Assembly (NCBI RefSeq): GCF_002097715.1
Contig: NZ_CP020737.1
Span: 2,046,001 to 2,110,000 of the forward strand
Direction: 5' to 3'
Origin: Burkholderia ubonensis subsp. mesacidophila
GTDB taxonomy: Bacteria > Pseudomonadota > Gammaproteobacteria > Burkholderiales > Burkholderiaceae
DNA length: 64,000 nucleotides
Position 1 is the stretch's first letter; every line of letters starts with the position of its first letter. The position numbers and the translations under genes were made by a program. Of this stretch, positions 1-11,093 are shown one piece after another. The notes beneath the pieces are model-generated. The model did not search any database and was not told where the DNA came from. It worked only from the letters and a program-made list of their open reading frames with translations.

Positions 1-2
1 TG

Positions 3-1136
3 GTCGTCCTTGCCGCATGGATCAATCATGTCGGGAAGCAGCGGCAGGAGGCGCGAGCAGACCTTGCCGACTGGCAAAGAAGCGAACACGAACGGCTGCG
101 GCACGAGGTCGCGCAGCGCACGGCGGCATTGAACGCGGCATTGCTCGACGCGGAAGAGAAAAACCAGCAGAAGGTCGAAACGCTCGGCTATGTCAGTCAC
201 GACCTGCGTGCGCCGCTTGCGACGATTGCCGGTTACGCAGGATTGCTGCTGAACCGGGCCGATTCGAAGCAGGCGAGCCTGATCCACGCGATCGAGCGCA
301 GCGTGAGCTATCAACTTGGCCTGATCGACGAACTGATCGGGTATGCGAAAGCCGAGCTGCAGCCGCTGGATATCGCCCCGGCGCCGGCGAACCTGCTCGC
401 GCTGCTGAACGACATCGCCGAATACGCGATCGCACTCTGCGCGCAACTGAACAACCAGTTCCACTATCAGGCGCTGACATCGCTGCCCCGTGGCGTGACG
501 ATCGATGGCCGCCGGCTGCAGCAGGTGCTGCTCAATCTGCTGTCCAATGCGTCCAAGTTCACCCGCGACGGCATCGTCATGATGACTGTGCGAGCGCGCC
601 GGCAGGACGGTTGCTGGCTCATCGGATTCGAAGTCGCGGATACCGGCATCGGCATCGACATCGCGCAACAGTCGAGCCTGTTTTCGGCCTTTCGCCGGAT
701 GCAGTCGATGAACGGCACCACGGGCCTCGGCCTTTTCATCGCGCAGCGCATCGTCACCACGATGGGCGGCGACCTGCGCGTGTCGAGCGCGCCGGGCCGC
801 GGCACGTCGTTCTCTTTCGAGATCGTCGTTCCGGCGGCCGAGGCAGCAGCGACGTCGAACATCATCCCCTATTCGTCCTTCGGGGCCGCCGACATCCGCG
901 TGCATCGCGCGCGCCCGCCGGAAGTTGCCGTTCCGCCCGAAAGCGACCGCCGGGAACTGGCGGTGCTCGCGAAAGACGGACGATTGACCGACATCGAGCG
1001 ATGGATCGACTGCACGAGCCGCGTTCACCCTGCATCCGCGGCGTTTCTGACCGAAGTCCGGCTCAGTCTCGACGCACTGGATTTCTCGGGCATCGAGGCT
1101 CTCGCGCTGGCGCCTCTCGATCGTCCGGTCCATTGA
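3..1136 (+). CDS. Sensor histidine kinase, 5' end outside window
   Basis: The reading frame is open from the first bases of the window, so the N-terminus is missing and 377 residues are visible. The visible part begins with the end of a hydrophobic stretch, then a charged helical linker. The phospho-acceptor H-box (YVSHDLRAPL, His at visible residue 66), an N-box (LLNLLSNASKFT), a DTGIGI box and a TTGLGLFIA G-box follow in order, so both the dimerisation domain and the ATPase domain are intact. After the kinase core there are about 90 residues with no receiver domain. The protein should autophosphorylate at the membrane and pass phosphate to a response regulator that is not in the window. An internal TTG at 129 could be mistaken for the start, but the upstream frame clearly continues. 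The sensed signal cannot be told from what is visible. Confidence 0.9.
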   Translation, partial: VVLAAWINHVGKQRQEARADLADWQRSEHERLRHEVAQRTAALNAALLDAEEKNQQKVETLGYVSHDLRAPLATIAGYAGLLLNRADSKQASLIHAIERSVSYQLGLIDELIGYAKAELQPLDIAPAPANLLALLNDIAEYAIALCAQLNNQFHYQALTSLPRGVTIDGRRLQQVLLNLLSNASKFTRDGIVMMTVRARRQDGCWLIGFEVADTGIGIDIAQQSSLFSAFRRMQSMNGTTGLGLFIAQRIVTTMGGDLRVSSAPGRGTSFSFEIVVPAAEAAATSNIIPYSSFGAADIRVHRARPPEVAVPPESDRRELAVLAKDGRLTDIERWIDCTSRVHPASAAFLTEVRLSLDALDFSGIEALALAPLDRPVH

Positions 1137-1144
1137 AAAGCCAA

Positions 1145-1177
1145 AGGCCCGCACCGGCAAATTGCCAATGCGGGCCT
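1145..1177. terminator. Stem-loop between convergent genes
   Basis: A 9-bp perfect stem (AGGCCCGCA paired with TGCGGGCCT) encloses a smaller GGCAA/TTGCC hairpin. It lies 8 bases after the kinase stop and about 58 bases after the stop of the opposing lipoprotein gene. The T-rich side follows the stem on the minus strand, so it fits best as terminator of the minus-strand gene and perhaps serves both. Confidence 0.6.
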
Positions 1178-1234
1178 CGGATGAGGTTCCGATGGCGTCA
1201 GCTTATGCGCTCGATCGCGGGTTTCTCGTAGACA

Positions 1235-2122
1235 CTACTGGCACGACAACACCACAACGCCGCCAATCCCCGAATTAGGCTGCGAGGTTGTGTAGCCGAG
1301 CGCCACCAACGGCTGCTTCGGGTCATGACCGACGACAACCGATTGTACGGACAGGGTCCCTTCAGTCGAAACGCCATTTAACGGCGTCTGTGCCTTTGTC
1401 AACGTATATTGACCATACTCGCTGTGAATCGTCATGCTCAAGTTGTTCAGCGTGCGTGTACCGAGATCAAGCGTAGCCGAAGCCGTTCCAAGCGTGCCGG
1501 TAGGGCCGCTGAAATCGCTTGAGACCGTATCCGCGATCAGCTGAGTGCAGGCAAGCGTTCCGCTCGTCGCGGTGAGCGAAAGGGGCGTGCCCACTGCGTA
1601 GTGGACGCCCTGGTACATGGAATAGGTATTGCCATCCGTGTCCATGGCCATGTTCCAGCGACCAATCGCGACATCACTGGCGACGCTCTGGATGTCCGAC
1701 ACCAAGCCGTGTTCGAGTCCAAGGCAGTCGGCCCCAGCATCCGATGAAGCCAGCGTCGTCAACGCGCCGCTCGCTTGTTGCACCAGGCTCGATGCCGGCA
1801 CGGCCGAGGCGGTGAAGTTCCGGTTCAGCTGATATTCCTTGGGCATGCTGGGCACCACCACCACGGCCAGCTTGCCGTTGCTGTCCTTGACCTGAGAGGC
1901 TGAACCGGAATAGGTGAATTTGCCGTTCGGCCGACACGCTGCCTGAACGGTTGGCTGTGGGGATGAGGGCGTGGTGGGCGACGCCGGAGGCGAGGATGAT
2001 GCCGGAGGCGCGGATGATCCCGTGCCGGACGTATTGACATCGTCTCCGCCGCCACATGCGGAAAGCGCTGTCGTGACGAGTGAAACTGCGAAAAGGCAGG
2101 ACCAGCGGGAAGATTGTTTCAT
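1235..2122 (-). CDS. Putative secreted lipoprotein of unknown function
   Basis: This encodes 295 residues. The start at 2122 is chosen because a GGAG motif precedes this ATG and because the protein then begins with a lipoprotein signal peptide: charged n-region, hydrophobic core and lipobox LSAC with Cys23. A frame-open extension upstream would bury the signal peptide. After Cys23 come a Gly/Asp patch and a Ser/Pro/Thr-rich spacer (roughly residues 30-60), as in surface-tethered proteins, then a domain of about 230 residues rich in Thr, Ser and Gly with short beta-type segments and a C-terminal Cys. I do not recognise the domain. It is transcribed towards the histidine kinase and sits just downstream of the remnant of a secretion transporter, with no evident functional link. 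Confidence 0.75.
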   Translation of the reverse strand: MKQSSRWSCLFAVSLVTTALSACGGGDDVNTSGTGSSAPPASSSPPASPTTPSSPQPTVQAACRPNGKFTYSGSASQVKDSNGKLAVVVVPSMPKEYQLNRNFTASAVPASSLVQQASGALTTLASSDAGADCLGLEHGLVSDIQSVASDVAIGRWNMAMDTDGNTYSMYQGVHYAVGTPLSLTATSGTLACTQLIADTVSSDFSGPTGTLGTASATLDLGTRTLNNLSMTIHSEYGQYTLTKAQTPLNGVSTEGTLSVQSVVVGHDPKQPLVALGYTTSQPNSGIGGVVVLSCQ

Positions 2123-2264
2123 TGGATTGGTCTCCAGGTTTTCCCAATATGATCGGGACACGGATTTCGGACGAGGTGCTTTGCCTCGCGGGTGATTGGG
2201 CGAGCGCGATGAGCGCTGCGATAACGCGCTGGATATGCCTGAAATTCTCCTATCGATCGAACAC

Positions 2265-2505
2265 TCAAAACTGTCCCGTCAACTGGAATCCGACCGTCAC
2301 GCGTGCGGTCGGGAATCCGGACGGCTTTATAGATCGGCGTGCCCGCGAACAGGCCATAGCCATATGCGCCAAAGCGCGTACCGATACTGCCTTTGATGCC
2401 GATCAGCTCAATCGGCTGCGGTCCCCATACATGGCCGTAGTCGAGTCCTGCGTAAAGGACTGGCCCGGTCTGCCTGATCGACATCTGCAATTCGTGGCAG
2501 ATGTT
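2265..2505 (-). pseudogene. C-terminal remnant of a ShlB/FhaC-type two-partner secretion transporter
   Basis: Read on the minus strand from about 2490, the frame gives LYAGLDYGHV, then a Gly-rich strand, then FAGTPIYK. This is the usual penultimate part of the FhaC/ShlB outer-membrane barrel. After IYK the frame is lost, but moving one base restores the family ending: GFPTARVTVGF followed by QLTGQF and TGA at 2267-2265. The final Phe is the typical C-terminal residue of outer-membrane barrels. One extra base between the Lys and Pro codons therefore broke the gene, and everything upstream of about 2505 is gone. The stretch 2506-2745 is AT-richer and holds nothing I can recognise. No cognate exoprotein gene is nearby. 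The assignment is by motif memory, not by a search. Confidence 0.7.
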
Positions 2506-2745
2506 TGTGACGTGTTATTTCTGAATATGGGTATGCCGATTCAAGATGAATGTGCGCTGGTTTGGCATACCGCATTTACAACGAATTTCAGCAAATGAGC
2601 GCGCGAGTATACGCGCAATTTGCGTGGGGCTGTTCACAGCGCCCGTTTTGCAAGATTGAAATGAAATGGCGCGAAGAAATCAGGCAGGTCACGACTACCG
2701 CGTTTCTCCGTTGTCAATGGAGTGCGGCCCGCCCATTGGATACAA

Positions 2746-2789
2746 CAAATAAAACAAAAAGCCCGCCGGGTTGAAAACCGGGCGGGCCT
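2746..2789 (-). terminator. Rho-independent terminator of the ABC-F gene
   Basis: A 12-bp stem with one mismatch (GCCCGCC... and ...GGCGGGC) lies 47 bases after the stop of the ABC-F gene. On the minus strand it is followed by TTTTTGTTTTATTTG, a good U-tract. Confidence 0.85.
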
Positions 2790-2835
2790 CTTGGATACGA
2801 CTGGGTAAATCAGGTCGGGTACATCGGGCGGATCG

Positions 2836-4428
2836 TTACGCCTGCCCCTGGCTCGCGAGGAACTCCTCGTAGTTGCCGCCGAAGTCGGTCAGCGTGCCAT
2901 GCGTGGTCACTTCGATGATCCGGTTCGCGAGGCCGCTGACGAATTCACGGTCGTGCGACACGAAGATCAGCGTGCCTTCGAACTTCTCGAGCGCGATCTG
3001 CAGCGACTCGATCGATTCCATGTCCATGTGGTTGGTCGGCTCGTCCATCAGCAGCACGTTGTGGCGGCCGAGCATCAGCTTGCCCCAGATCATGCGGCCC
3101 TTCTCGCCGCCCGACAGCACCTTCACCGACTTCTTGATGTCGTCCGCCGAGAACAGCAGGCGGCCGAGCGTGCCGCGCACCATCGTCTCGTCGTCGCCGT
3201 CCTTGCGGTACTGGTCGATCCAGTCCATCAGCACGACGTCGTCCGGAAACTCCTCGTATGTATCCTGCGGCATGTAGCCGACGTTCGCGTTCTCGGACCA
3301 CTTCACCGTGCCGTGGTCGAGCGCGAGTGCGCCGAGCAGCGAGCGCAGCAGCGTCGTCTTGCCCGCACCGTTCTCGCCGATGATCGCGATGCGCTCGCCC
3401 GGCTGCACCGACAGGTTGAAGTTCTGAAAGATCGTGCGTTCGTACTTCTTCGTGATCTCTTCCGCGACGACCGCGACGTTGTGCAGCTTCTTCTCGAACT
3501 CGAAGCGGATGAACGGGTTCTGGCGCGACGACGGCTTGAATTCCTCGATCTTGATCTTGTCGATCTGCTTCGCGCGGCTGGTCGCCTGGCGGGCCTTCGA
3601 CTTGTTCGCCGAGAAGCGGCGCACGAAGTCCTGCAGTTCCGCGACGCGCTCCTTGGCGCGGGTGTTTGCCGCAGCCTGTCGCTCGCGCGCCTGCGCCGAC
3701 GCGAGCATGTAGTCGTCGTAGTTGCCCGGCCAGACCTTCAGCGTGCCGAAGTCCATGTCGGCCATATGCGTGCACACCGAGTTCAGGAAGTGACGATCGT
3801 GCGAGATGATGATCATCGTCGAGTTGTACTCGTTGAGCATGCTCTCCAGCCAACGGATCGAGTTGATGTCGAGGTTGTTGGTCGGTTCGTCGAGCAGCAG
3901 CACGTCCGGCTTCGAGAACAGCGCCTGCGCGAGCAGCACGCGCAGCTTCCAGCCCGGCGCGACGTCGCTCATGGGGCCGGTGTGGAATTTCTCCTCGATG
4001 CCGATGCCGAGCAGCAGCGCGCCCGCGCGCGCCTCGGCGTCGTAGCCGCCGTACTCGGCGAACTTCGCCTCGAGTTCGGCCGCGTGCATGTAGTCGTCAT
4101 CGGTCGCTTCGGGGTTCGCGTAGATCGCGTCGCGCTCGGTCATGGCGGCCCACATCTCGGTGTGGCCCATCATCACGACGTCGAGCACGCGCACATCCTC
4201 GTACGCGAACTGGTCCTGGCGCAGCTTGCCGAGGCGGACGTTCGGCTCGAGCGCGACGTTGCCGCCGCTCGCTTCGAGGTCGCCGCCGAGGATCTTCATG
4301 AACGTCGACTTGCCGCAGCCGTTCGCGCCGATCAGGCCATAGCGATTGCCCTCGCCGAATTTGACCGAGATGTTCTCGAACAGGGGCTTCGGCCCGAATT
4401 GCATCGTGATATTGGCAGTAGAAAGCAC
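2836..4428 (-). CDS. ybiT: ABC-F family ATPase, YbiT type
   Basis: This encodes 530 residues, the length of E. coli YbiT. Two ABC cassettes lie in tandem without membrane segments. The first has Walker [10 protein letters not shown] (about residues 34-42) and Walker [12 protein letters not shown]; the second has GENGAGKTT, the signature LSGGEKGR and [11 protein letters not shown]. Between them is the charged P-site tRNA-interaction linker around [14 protein letters not shown] proteins act on the ribosome, and the sequence follows YbiT rather than EttA, Uup or YheS almost block by block. The start is a GTG at 4428. It is followed by a clear terminator and stands alone between an AsmA-like gene and the lipoprotein region. 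The precise ribosomal role of YbiT is less well defined than that of EttA. Confidence 0.92.
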   Translation of the reverse strand: MLSTANITMQFGPKPLFENISVKFGEGNRYGLIGANGCGKSTFMKILGGDLEASGGNVALEPNVRLGKLRQDQFAYEDVRVLDVVMMGHTEMWAAMTERDAIYANPEATDDDYMHAAELEAKFAEYGGYDAEARAGALLLGIGIEEKFHTGPMSDVAPGWKLRVLLAQALFSKPDVLLLDEPTNNLDINSIRWLESMLNEYNSTMIIISHDRHFLNSVCTHMADMDFGTLKVWPGNYDDYMLASAQARERQAAANTRAKERVAELQDFVRRFSANKSKARQATSRAKQIDKIKIEEFKPSSRQNPFIRFEFEKKLHNVAVVAEEITKKYERTIFQNFNLSVQPGERIAIIGENGAGKTTLLRSLLGALALDHGTVKWSENANVGYMPQDTYEEFPDDVVLMDWIDQYRKDGDDETMVRGTLGRLLFSADDIKKSVKVLSGGEKGRMIWGKLMLGRHNVLLMDEPTNHMDMESIESLQIALEKFEGTLIFVSHDREFVSGLANRIIEVTTHGTLTDFGGNYEEFLASQGQA

Positions 4429-4594
4429 GGCAGAACCCGTTAAGAGGTAATCGACGGAAAACCGCGTATTTTAGCAGGAGTCGGTGAATCGCTGGGTCTC
4501 ACCGCGTTCGGCTGCCGGTTAAACGGGGGCGTATCGCAATTTTCGCGGGGGCGCCAGCCGGCGCCGGAGGCGTCCCGGCCGCCGTGCGCTCCCG

Positions 4595-6871
4595 TCATTT
4601 GCCGACCTTGGCCGACACCTTCGTCGGCGTCTTCAGCTGAGCGAACAGCTCGCTGCACGGCACGTCCTTGTTGTTGCTCGGCGCGATCAGCGGGATCAGC
4701 GCGGCCAGCGGGTTGATCAGCCCGAGGCCGACCATCGCGCCGGCGCGCAGCGCGAGCGCGCCCGCATCGACGCCGACGTCCGGATTCTTGAACGTGCCCT
4801 TCACGTACAGCGGCGAGCGCAGCGAGAAGATCCGGAAGCCCTTCGTGTGCGGGTGGACCTTCAGGTCCATCGACTCGTCGCGCAGGCTGATCGGGCCGTC
4901 GACGTTGATCAGCGCATCGTCCGTATCGAACGCGAACACCTTCGTGTCGAGCACGCCGTTGGTCGCCCTGAAATCGACCGCCGCGCAGTTGATCTTCACG
5001 TCGCGATTGCCGAACATCTTCTCGTAGACGACGTTCGCGACGTTCAGGCCGGCCGCTTCCATCAGCAGCCGGCTGATCGCGCCGTCGGTCACGATCGCCT
5101 TCACTTCGCCGTTCGACGTCGCGGCGAGCGCGGCCGGCGAATTGCCGGTCGCCGACAGCGACGCATCGCCGTTGATCTCGCCGATCGCCGACTGCATCAC
5201 CTTCTGCGCCGGGAACAGCTGCTTGAGCTTCAGATGCCGCGCCGCGACCGTGAAGCGGCCCTTGAGCGGCGCGCTGCTGCCGTCGAGGTGCGCGGTCGTC
5301 GCGAGCGAGCCGCCCGCGACGCCGAACTTCAGCGGCTCGAGCGACAGCACGCCGTCCTGCATCACGATGTGCGCGTACAGGTCGGTGATCGGCAGGTCCG
5401 TGCTCTTGATCAGCTTGCGGCCGGTGAACTCGACGTCCGCGTCGAGCGCGCGCCAGCGGTCGGTGCGGAACGTCTCGACCGGCAGCACGCGGCCCGCCGG
5501 CTGGCGCGTCGTGTCGCCGCGCTGCGCCTTGCTCGCGGCGGTATCCGCGCCGATCACCGGCGCGAGGTCGGAGAAGCGCAGCAGGTTCGACACCAGCTCG
5601 CCCGACAACTGCGGACGCGGCTCGCGCTGCACATAGGCGAGCGTGCCGCTCAGGTCGCTGCCGCCGACCCGGCCGTTGAAGTTCTCGTAGCGGAACGTGC
5701 TCGCGTGCGGCTTGAAATTGCCGATCAGGCGCCCTTCGGTCGCATACGGCGGCGTGTCCGGCAGCGTGATGCCGGTCAGCGCATACAGGTGCGACATCGT
5801 CGTGCCCTGGAGCCACAGCCGCAGGTCGATTGCGGCGAGCTTGCGCGGATCGGTCAGCGTGCCGACGATCGCGAGGCGCGTGTCGCCCGCCTTCACGTCG
5901 GCCTGCAGCGGGAACGGCCGCGACGCGTCCTCGAGCGCGAGCACGCCGCCGAGCTTGCCGGTTCCCGAGATCGGCACGTTCTTGTAGCGGCCGTCGACCT
6001 TCAGGCCGAACGCGTATGCGGGGCCCGCCGCCTTGGCGGTCGCACGGGCACCGCTTGCGCCGGAAGCGGACGCGGCTGTCGCGGCGGCCGATGCCTGCGT
6101 CGCGGACGAAGCGGCCGGCGCGGAGGATGCAACCGCCACACTCGCCGCCGCACTCACCGCCGGCGCAGCAGACGCGCCCGACGCCGCCTCGGCGCTCGCC
6201 TTCGCGCTCAACTGCGCGGCGCCATGCTTGCCGACGCGCTGCGCCGACGCGGCACGCGATGTTTCCTCCTGCTCCTTCATCACATCGCCGAGCGGAATCG
6301 GCTGGCCGAGCGTGTCGATCGCGATCGTCAGGTCGGCCTTCGTGATCGCGTCGCGATACGTGAGCACGCCCTTCGCGAAGCCGAAGCTGTTGAGCCGCAC
6401 CTTCCACGGCGACGGCTGGTTCGACTGCTTGAACTGGAAGGTCCACGTATTGCGGCCGTCGGCGAGCCGTTCGAGATCCACCGCGGGATTGACGACGTCG
6501 ATCGACGGGATGACGATTTCATGCGCAAGCAGCGGCAGGATCGCGAGATCGAAATGCGCGGCGTCGAGCGTGACGAACTTCGGCGCTTTCGCCCAGTCGG
6601 GGTTGCCGATTTCGATCCGTGTCGCGGAGAGGGTCGGCCACGGCACCCACGCGCGCCAGCCGGTCTCGCCGTCGGGGCGGCGCCAGTCGACCTTGAGATC
6701 GCCGTTGATCGCGAATGGGCGGCCAAGCGCCGCACTCACCTGTTCGTTGACCCACGGTTTCACGTGGTTCCAGTCGAACGTGAAGACAAACACGCCGGCC
6801 GCCGCGATCACGACCGCGACGATGCCGACGATCCATGCAGCCGATTTGCCGATGGCTCGGGTAAGCGTCAT
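4595..6871 (-). CDS. AsmA-family inner-membrane/periplasmic protein
   Basis: This encodes 758 residues. The ATG at 6871 is preferred because a GGAA motif precedes it and it places the single N-terminal membrane anchor (AAWIVGIVAVVIAAAGVFVF) near residue 10. The rest should be periplasmic. The N-terminal AsmA domain (PFAINGDLKVDW and following) and the C-terminal AsmA_2-type region (GEINGDASLSATGNSPAAL, then GPISLRDESMDLKVHP) are both present. AsmA proteins are large bridge-like proteins tied to phospholipid transport and outer-membrane homeostasis. Residues about 235-310 form an Ala/Ser-rich low-complexity insert, unusual in the fold and probably a flexible linker. It is divergent from fetA, with about 160 bases between the starts. 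Confidence 0.85.
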   Translation of the reverse strand: MTLTRAIGKSAAWIVGIVAVVIAAAGVFVFTFDWNHVKPWVNEQVSAALGRPFAINGDLKVDWRRPDGETGWRAWVPWPTLSATRIEIGNPDWAKAPKFVTLDAAHFDLAILPLLAHEIVIPSIDVVNPAVDLERLADGRNTWTFQFKQSNQPSPWKVRLNSFGFAKGVLTYRDAITKADLTIAIDTLGQPIPLGDVMKEQEETSRAASAQRVGKHGAAQLSAKASAEAASGASAAPAVSAAASVAVASSAPAASSATQASAAATAASASGASGARATAKAAGPAYAFGLKVDGRYKNVPISGTGKLGGVLALEDASRPFPLQADVKAGDTRLAIVGTLTDPRKLAAIDLRLWLQGTTMSHLYALTGITLPDTPPYATEGRLIGNFKPHASTFRYENFNGRVGGSDLSGTLAYVQREPRPQLSGELVSNLLRFSDLAPVIGADTAASKAQRGDTTRQPAGRVLPVETFRTDRWRALDADVEFTGRKLIKSTDLPITDLYAHIVMQDGVLSLEPLKFGVAGGSLATTAHLDGSSAPLKGRFTVAARHLKLKQLFPAQKVMQSAIGEINGDASLSATGNSPAALAATSNGEVKAIVTDGAISRLLMEAAGLNVANVVYEKMFGNRDVKINCAAVDFRATNGVLDTKVFAFDTDDALINVDGPISLRDESMDLKVHPHTKGFRIFSLRSPLYVKGTFKNPDVGVDAGALALRAGAMVGLGLINPLAALIPLIAPSNNKDVPCSELFAQLKTPTKVSAKVGK

Positions 6872-7033
6872 GGCGGTTCCGTTGTTGTTCTCGATGCCTG
6901 TCGCGCCATGCCGGGCCGCTTGCGTGTTGCGTGGGCAAACGACGCACGACACCCGCGCGAGCTTTTCACTGGGTATTATGACCCACGCTTCCGCGCCACT
7001 TCGGCGCCATTAACGCTTTTTTTCATTTGTGAC

Positions 7034-7728
<695 letters not shown>

Positions 7729-7732
<4 letters not shown>

Positions 7733-8532
7733 ATTCCGTCCTGCAGGATCTGAGCCTCGTCGACGTCGGCATCGCGGCAGCGCTCGTCGCGGTCAACGGC
7801 GCGATCTCGGCCGCGCTGTCGCTCGGGCTCGGCCGCAAGCTCGCGCTCGCCGCGGTGCGCACCGTCGTACAGCTGCTCGCGATCGGCTACGTGCTCGGCT
7901 GGGTGTTCGGCCATGCGCACTGGTACGTCGTGCTGCCGCTCACCGCGCTGATGACGCTGATCGCCGGCTTCGCGGGCGCCGGCCGCGGCAAGCGCACCTA
8001 TCGCGGGCAGCGCGTCGACAGCATCCTGTCGATCTGGGCCAGCAGCTGGATCGTCGCGGCGATCGGCCTGTTCGTCGTGATCCGCATTCATCCGTGGTAC
8101 GCGCCGCAGTATGCGATCCCGATCCTCGGGATGATCCTCGGCAACACGCTGACCGGCGTGTCGCTCGGCGTCGAGCGGATGACCGAGGAACTCACCGCGC
8201 GCCGCGACCGCGTAGAGACGGCGCTCGCGCTCGGCGCGACGCGCTGGGAAGCTGCGCAGGACGCAGCGCGCCAGGCCGTGCGCGCCGGCATGCTGCCGAC
8301 GCTCAACCAGATGGCCGTCGTCGGCGTGGTCAGCCTGCCGGGCATGATGACCGGCCAGGTGCTGGCCGGCCAGCCGCCGCTGCAGGCGGTGCGCTATCAG
8401 ATCGTCATCATGTTCCTGATCGCCGCGGCCTCCGCGCTCGGCACGGTCGGCGCAGTGCTGCTGACCTATCGGCGGCTGTTCTCCGCCGATCATCGCTTCC
8501 TCGCCGCGCGGCTCGAAGAGCGCGCGCATTGA
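7729..8532 (+). CDS. fetB: ABC transporter permease, FetB (UPF0014) type
   Basis: This encodes 267 residues with about seven hydrophobic segments. The family blocks are clear: an early RTVVQLLAIGYVL segment, ILGMILGNTLTGVSLGVERM in the middle, the cytoplasmic ALALGATRWEA coupling region, and LPGMMTGQVLAGQPPLQAVRYQ. Its ATG overlaps the stop of fetA. With FetA it forms a two-component iron-efflux-type ABC transporter of the inner membrane. It ends 17 bases from the stop of a convergent gene, with no obvious terminator between them. Confidence 0.9.
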
Positions 8533-8549
8533 CACGCATCGGCGTGCCG

Positions 8550-9020
8550 CTAACGCGCGCGCCGCTTGCCGAGCGCCTGCCGCAGCGCGCCGAGCACGTC
8601 GGCGTCGGGCGCCAGCGCGTCGACCGACGCGACGAGCCGCACCGCGCGCGGCGTCGTCACGTAGGCCTGCGCGCCGACATAGCCGCCGCTGCCGGCCGAG
8701 CGCGTCGTCACGACGAGCGCCTGCGGCGCCCGCGCGCCGAGATCGGCCGTGAACGCATCGGCGATCGTGCCGTCGCGCGGATGCAGCACGCCTGCCACGT
8801 AGTCGTCGGTGTCGAAGCCGGGCGCGGCGTGCGCGGTCGAATACACGCGCACCGCGTAGCTGCCGGTCGAGCACGGCTCGAGCGCGCCGCTCGACACGAC
8901 GGCCGTCTGTTGCCGCGACGGCAACGCGACCTTCTTCACAAAGCTGCAGTCGTCGGCCGCATGCGCCGGCGCGGCGACGAGCGCTGCGGTGGCGAGCAGC
9001 GCGCGCATTCGGTCTTTCAT
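8550..9020 (-). CDS. Secreted PliI-like (lysozyme inhibitor family) protein
   Basis: This encodes 156 residues. The ATG at 9020 gives a clean signal peptide ending in AHA-ADD, with a purine-rich GGAAT upstream; the frame-open extension to 9143 would bury it. The mature part has SGSYAVRVYS, the DDYVAGVLHPRDGTI block and TRSAGSGGYVGAQAY. These recall the periplasmic inhibitors of invertebrate-type lysozyme (PliI), in which the SGxYxxxxY-like and RSxGSGGY segments form the inhibitory loop. Two Cys (in DDCSF and EPCST) could form a disulfide. It is a single gene, convergent with fetB. The family call is from motif resemblance, so a general DUF-type periplasmic protein remains possible. Confidence 0.6.
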   Translation of the reverse strand: MKDRMRALLATAALVAAPAHAADDCSFVKKVALPSRQQTAVVSSGALEPCSTGSYAVRVYSTAHAAPGFDTDDYVAGVLHPRDGTIADAFTADLGARAPQALVVTTRSAGSGGYVGAQAYVTTPRAVRLVASVDALAPDADVLGALRQALGKRRAR

Positions 9021-9139
9021 CGGGATTCCGTTCGGAGACTGTGGATGATGCCGGGGAGGATAACGTGACGTCACGCTGGCGGTCACGCGACGCGGGACGC
9101 GAAACGCGTCAAGCAAAACAATCGATTGAAACGCTGCGG

Positions 9140-9177
9140 GCAACGGTCACGCGAGCGCAGCGTCGCGTGACCGTTGC
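9140..9177. terminator. Perfect 15-bp inverted repeat, terminator-like
   Basis: A 15-bp perfect stem (arms 9140-9154 and 9163-9177) closes an 8-base GC-rich loop about 30 bases beyond the stop of the secreted protein gene at 9208. On the minus strand the following bases are not a clean U-tract (GCGTTTCAATCG, then TTTT further on). It is therefore either a weak intrinsic terminator, an RNA-stabilising 3' structure, or a protein site. Nothing else lies between 9021 and 9207. Confidence 0.5.
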
Positions 9178-9207
9178 ATGTCATGCAGCGCGGCGCCCGC
9201 GCGCCGT

Positions 9208-9759
9208 TCAGCGCTTGATCGACACCGCCACCTTCGTGCCGTCGCTCATCGTGACGGTTTTCGATCCGCCGTTGGACGAGATCGTCAGCCACTTCACCTG
9301 GCTCACCGACACGACGTTCGGGCACAGCAGCGACTTGCCGCCTACCGTCACGCTGCGTGTGCCTTTCGGCGCGGCCGCCTGGAAGCTCATCTGCACGTTC
9401 GCCATCCCCTTCGCGTCGATCGACGGCGCGAGCCGGACCTGCGTCTGCCGGACCATCGCGCCGTTCGCGTCGCGCGGCAGGTTGCCGGCGTTCGGGCATT
9501 CGTCCGGCATCGCGACCGCGCCGTCGGGCGGCACCGATTTCCAGTTGAAGTCGTCCGTCTCGCCCGAGCGGATCTTGCGCGTCTCCTGCGTATTGCCGAA
9601 CGTCTTCGAATCGACCTTGACGGTGTAGTCGAGCTGCCCGGTACCGCCGCCCTTCAGGCTGCCCTTGACCGGCGGCGCCGCGAACGCGCTCGCGCTGACG
9701 CACGCCGCCGCGATCGCGACCGACCACGCTGCGGCGACCGACACACTGCGTTGGCTCAT
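9208..9759 (-). CDS. Small secreted protein of unknown function
   Basis: This encodes 183 residues. The start at 9759 has a very strong Shine-Dalgarno (AAGGAGGT, seven bases upstream) and yields a signal peptide ending ASAFA-APP. The mature protein is rich in Thr, Ser, Lys and Gly and looks all-beta. It has two Cys (in DECPN and LLCPN) that could pair, and a short Gly-rich N-terminal segment. I do not recognise a domain, though such proteins are seen in Burkholderia genomes. Its upstream region is cut short by the IS110 element, whose left end lies about 157 bases upstream. Its promoter must lie within 9760-9915. Confidence 0.75.
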   Translation of the reverse strand: MSQRSVSVAAAWSVAIAAACVSASAFAAPPVKGSLKGGGTGQLDYTVKVDSKTFGNTQETRKIRSGETDDFNWKSVPPDGAVAMPDECPNAGNLPRDANGAMVRQTQVRLAPSIDAKGMANVQMSFQAAAPKGTRSVTVGGKSLLCPNVVSVSQVKWLTISSNGGSKTVTMSDGTKVAVSIKR

Positions 9760-9919
9760 GCTGACCTCCTTGTATTGCGGCGCTGGCGCGCGCCGCGCGG
9801 TTTTCGATGCATGATGCGCTGTCAGTCTACCGCCAAGCGGCCGGTCATGCGCCGCGATCGCATCGGGTGTTACCCCGCTTGCGCTCGCCGCGCGTGCCGT
9901 GCGTCCGATGCTGCGCTTG

Positions 9920-9925
9920 TATGTT
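9920..9925 (+). promoter_or_regulatory. -10 half of the circle-junction promoter
   Basis: TATGTT lies two bases inside the left end. In the inserted form it has no good -35 at the right distance. When the element circularises, the -35-like TTGACT of the right end comes to lie exactly 17 bases upstream. Confidence 0.5.
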
Positions 9926-9931
9926 TAAGCC

Positions 9932-11079
<1,148 letters not shown>

Positions 11080-11093
11080 CGCTAGACGGTTAC

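Noticed and set aside
2080..2598. Plus-strand open frame of 172 codons beside the lipoprotein gene
   Set aside because: No ribosome site or motif, and it lies antisense to the transporter remnant, which explains the sequence better.
4847..7033. Very long plus-strand open frame antisense to the AsmA-like gene and running into fetA
   Set aside because: It is an Arg-rich mirror of a high-GC gene; the real gene in this frame is fetA from 7034.
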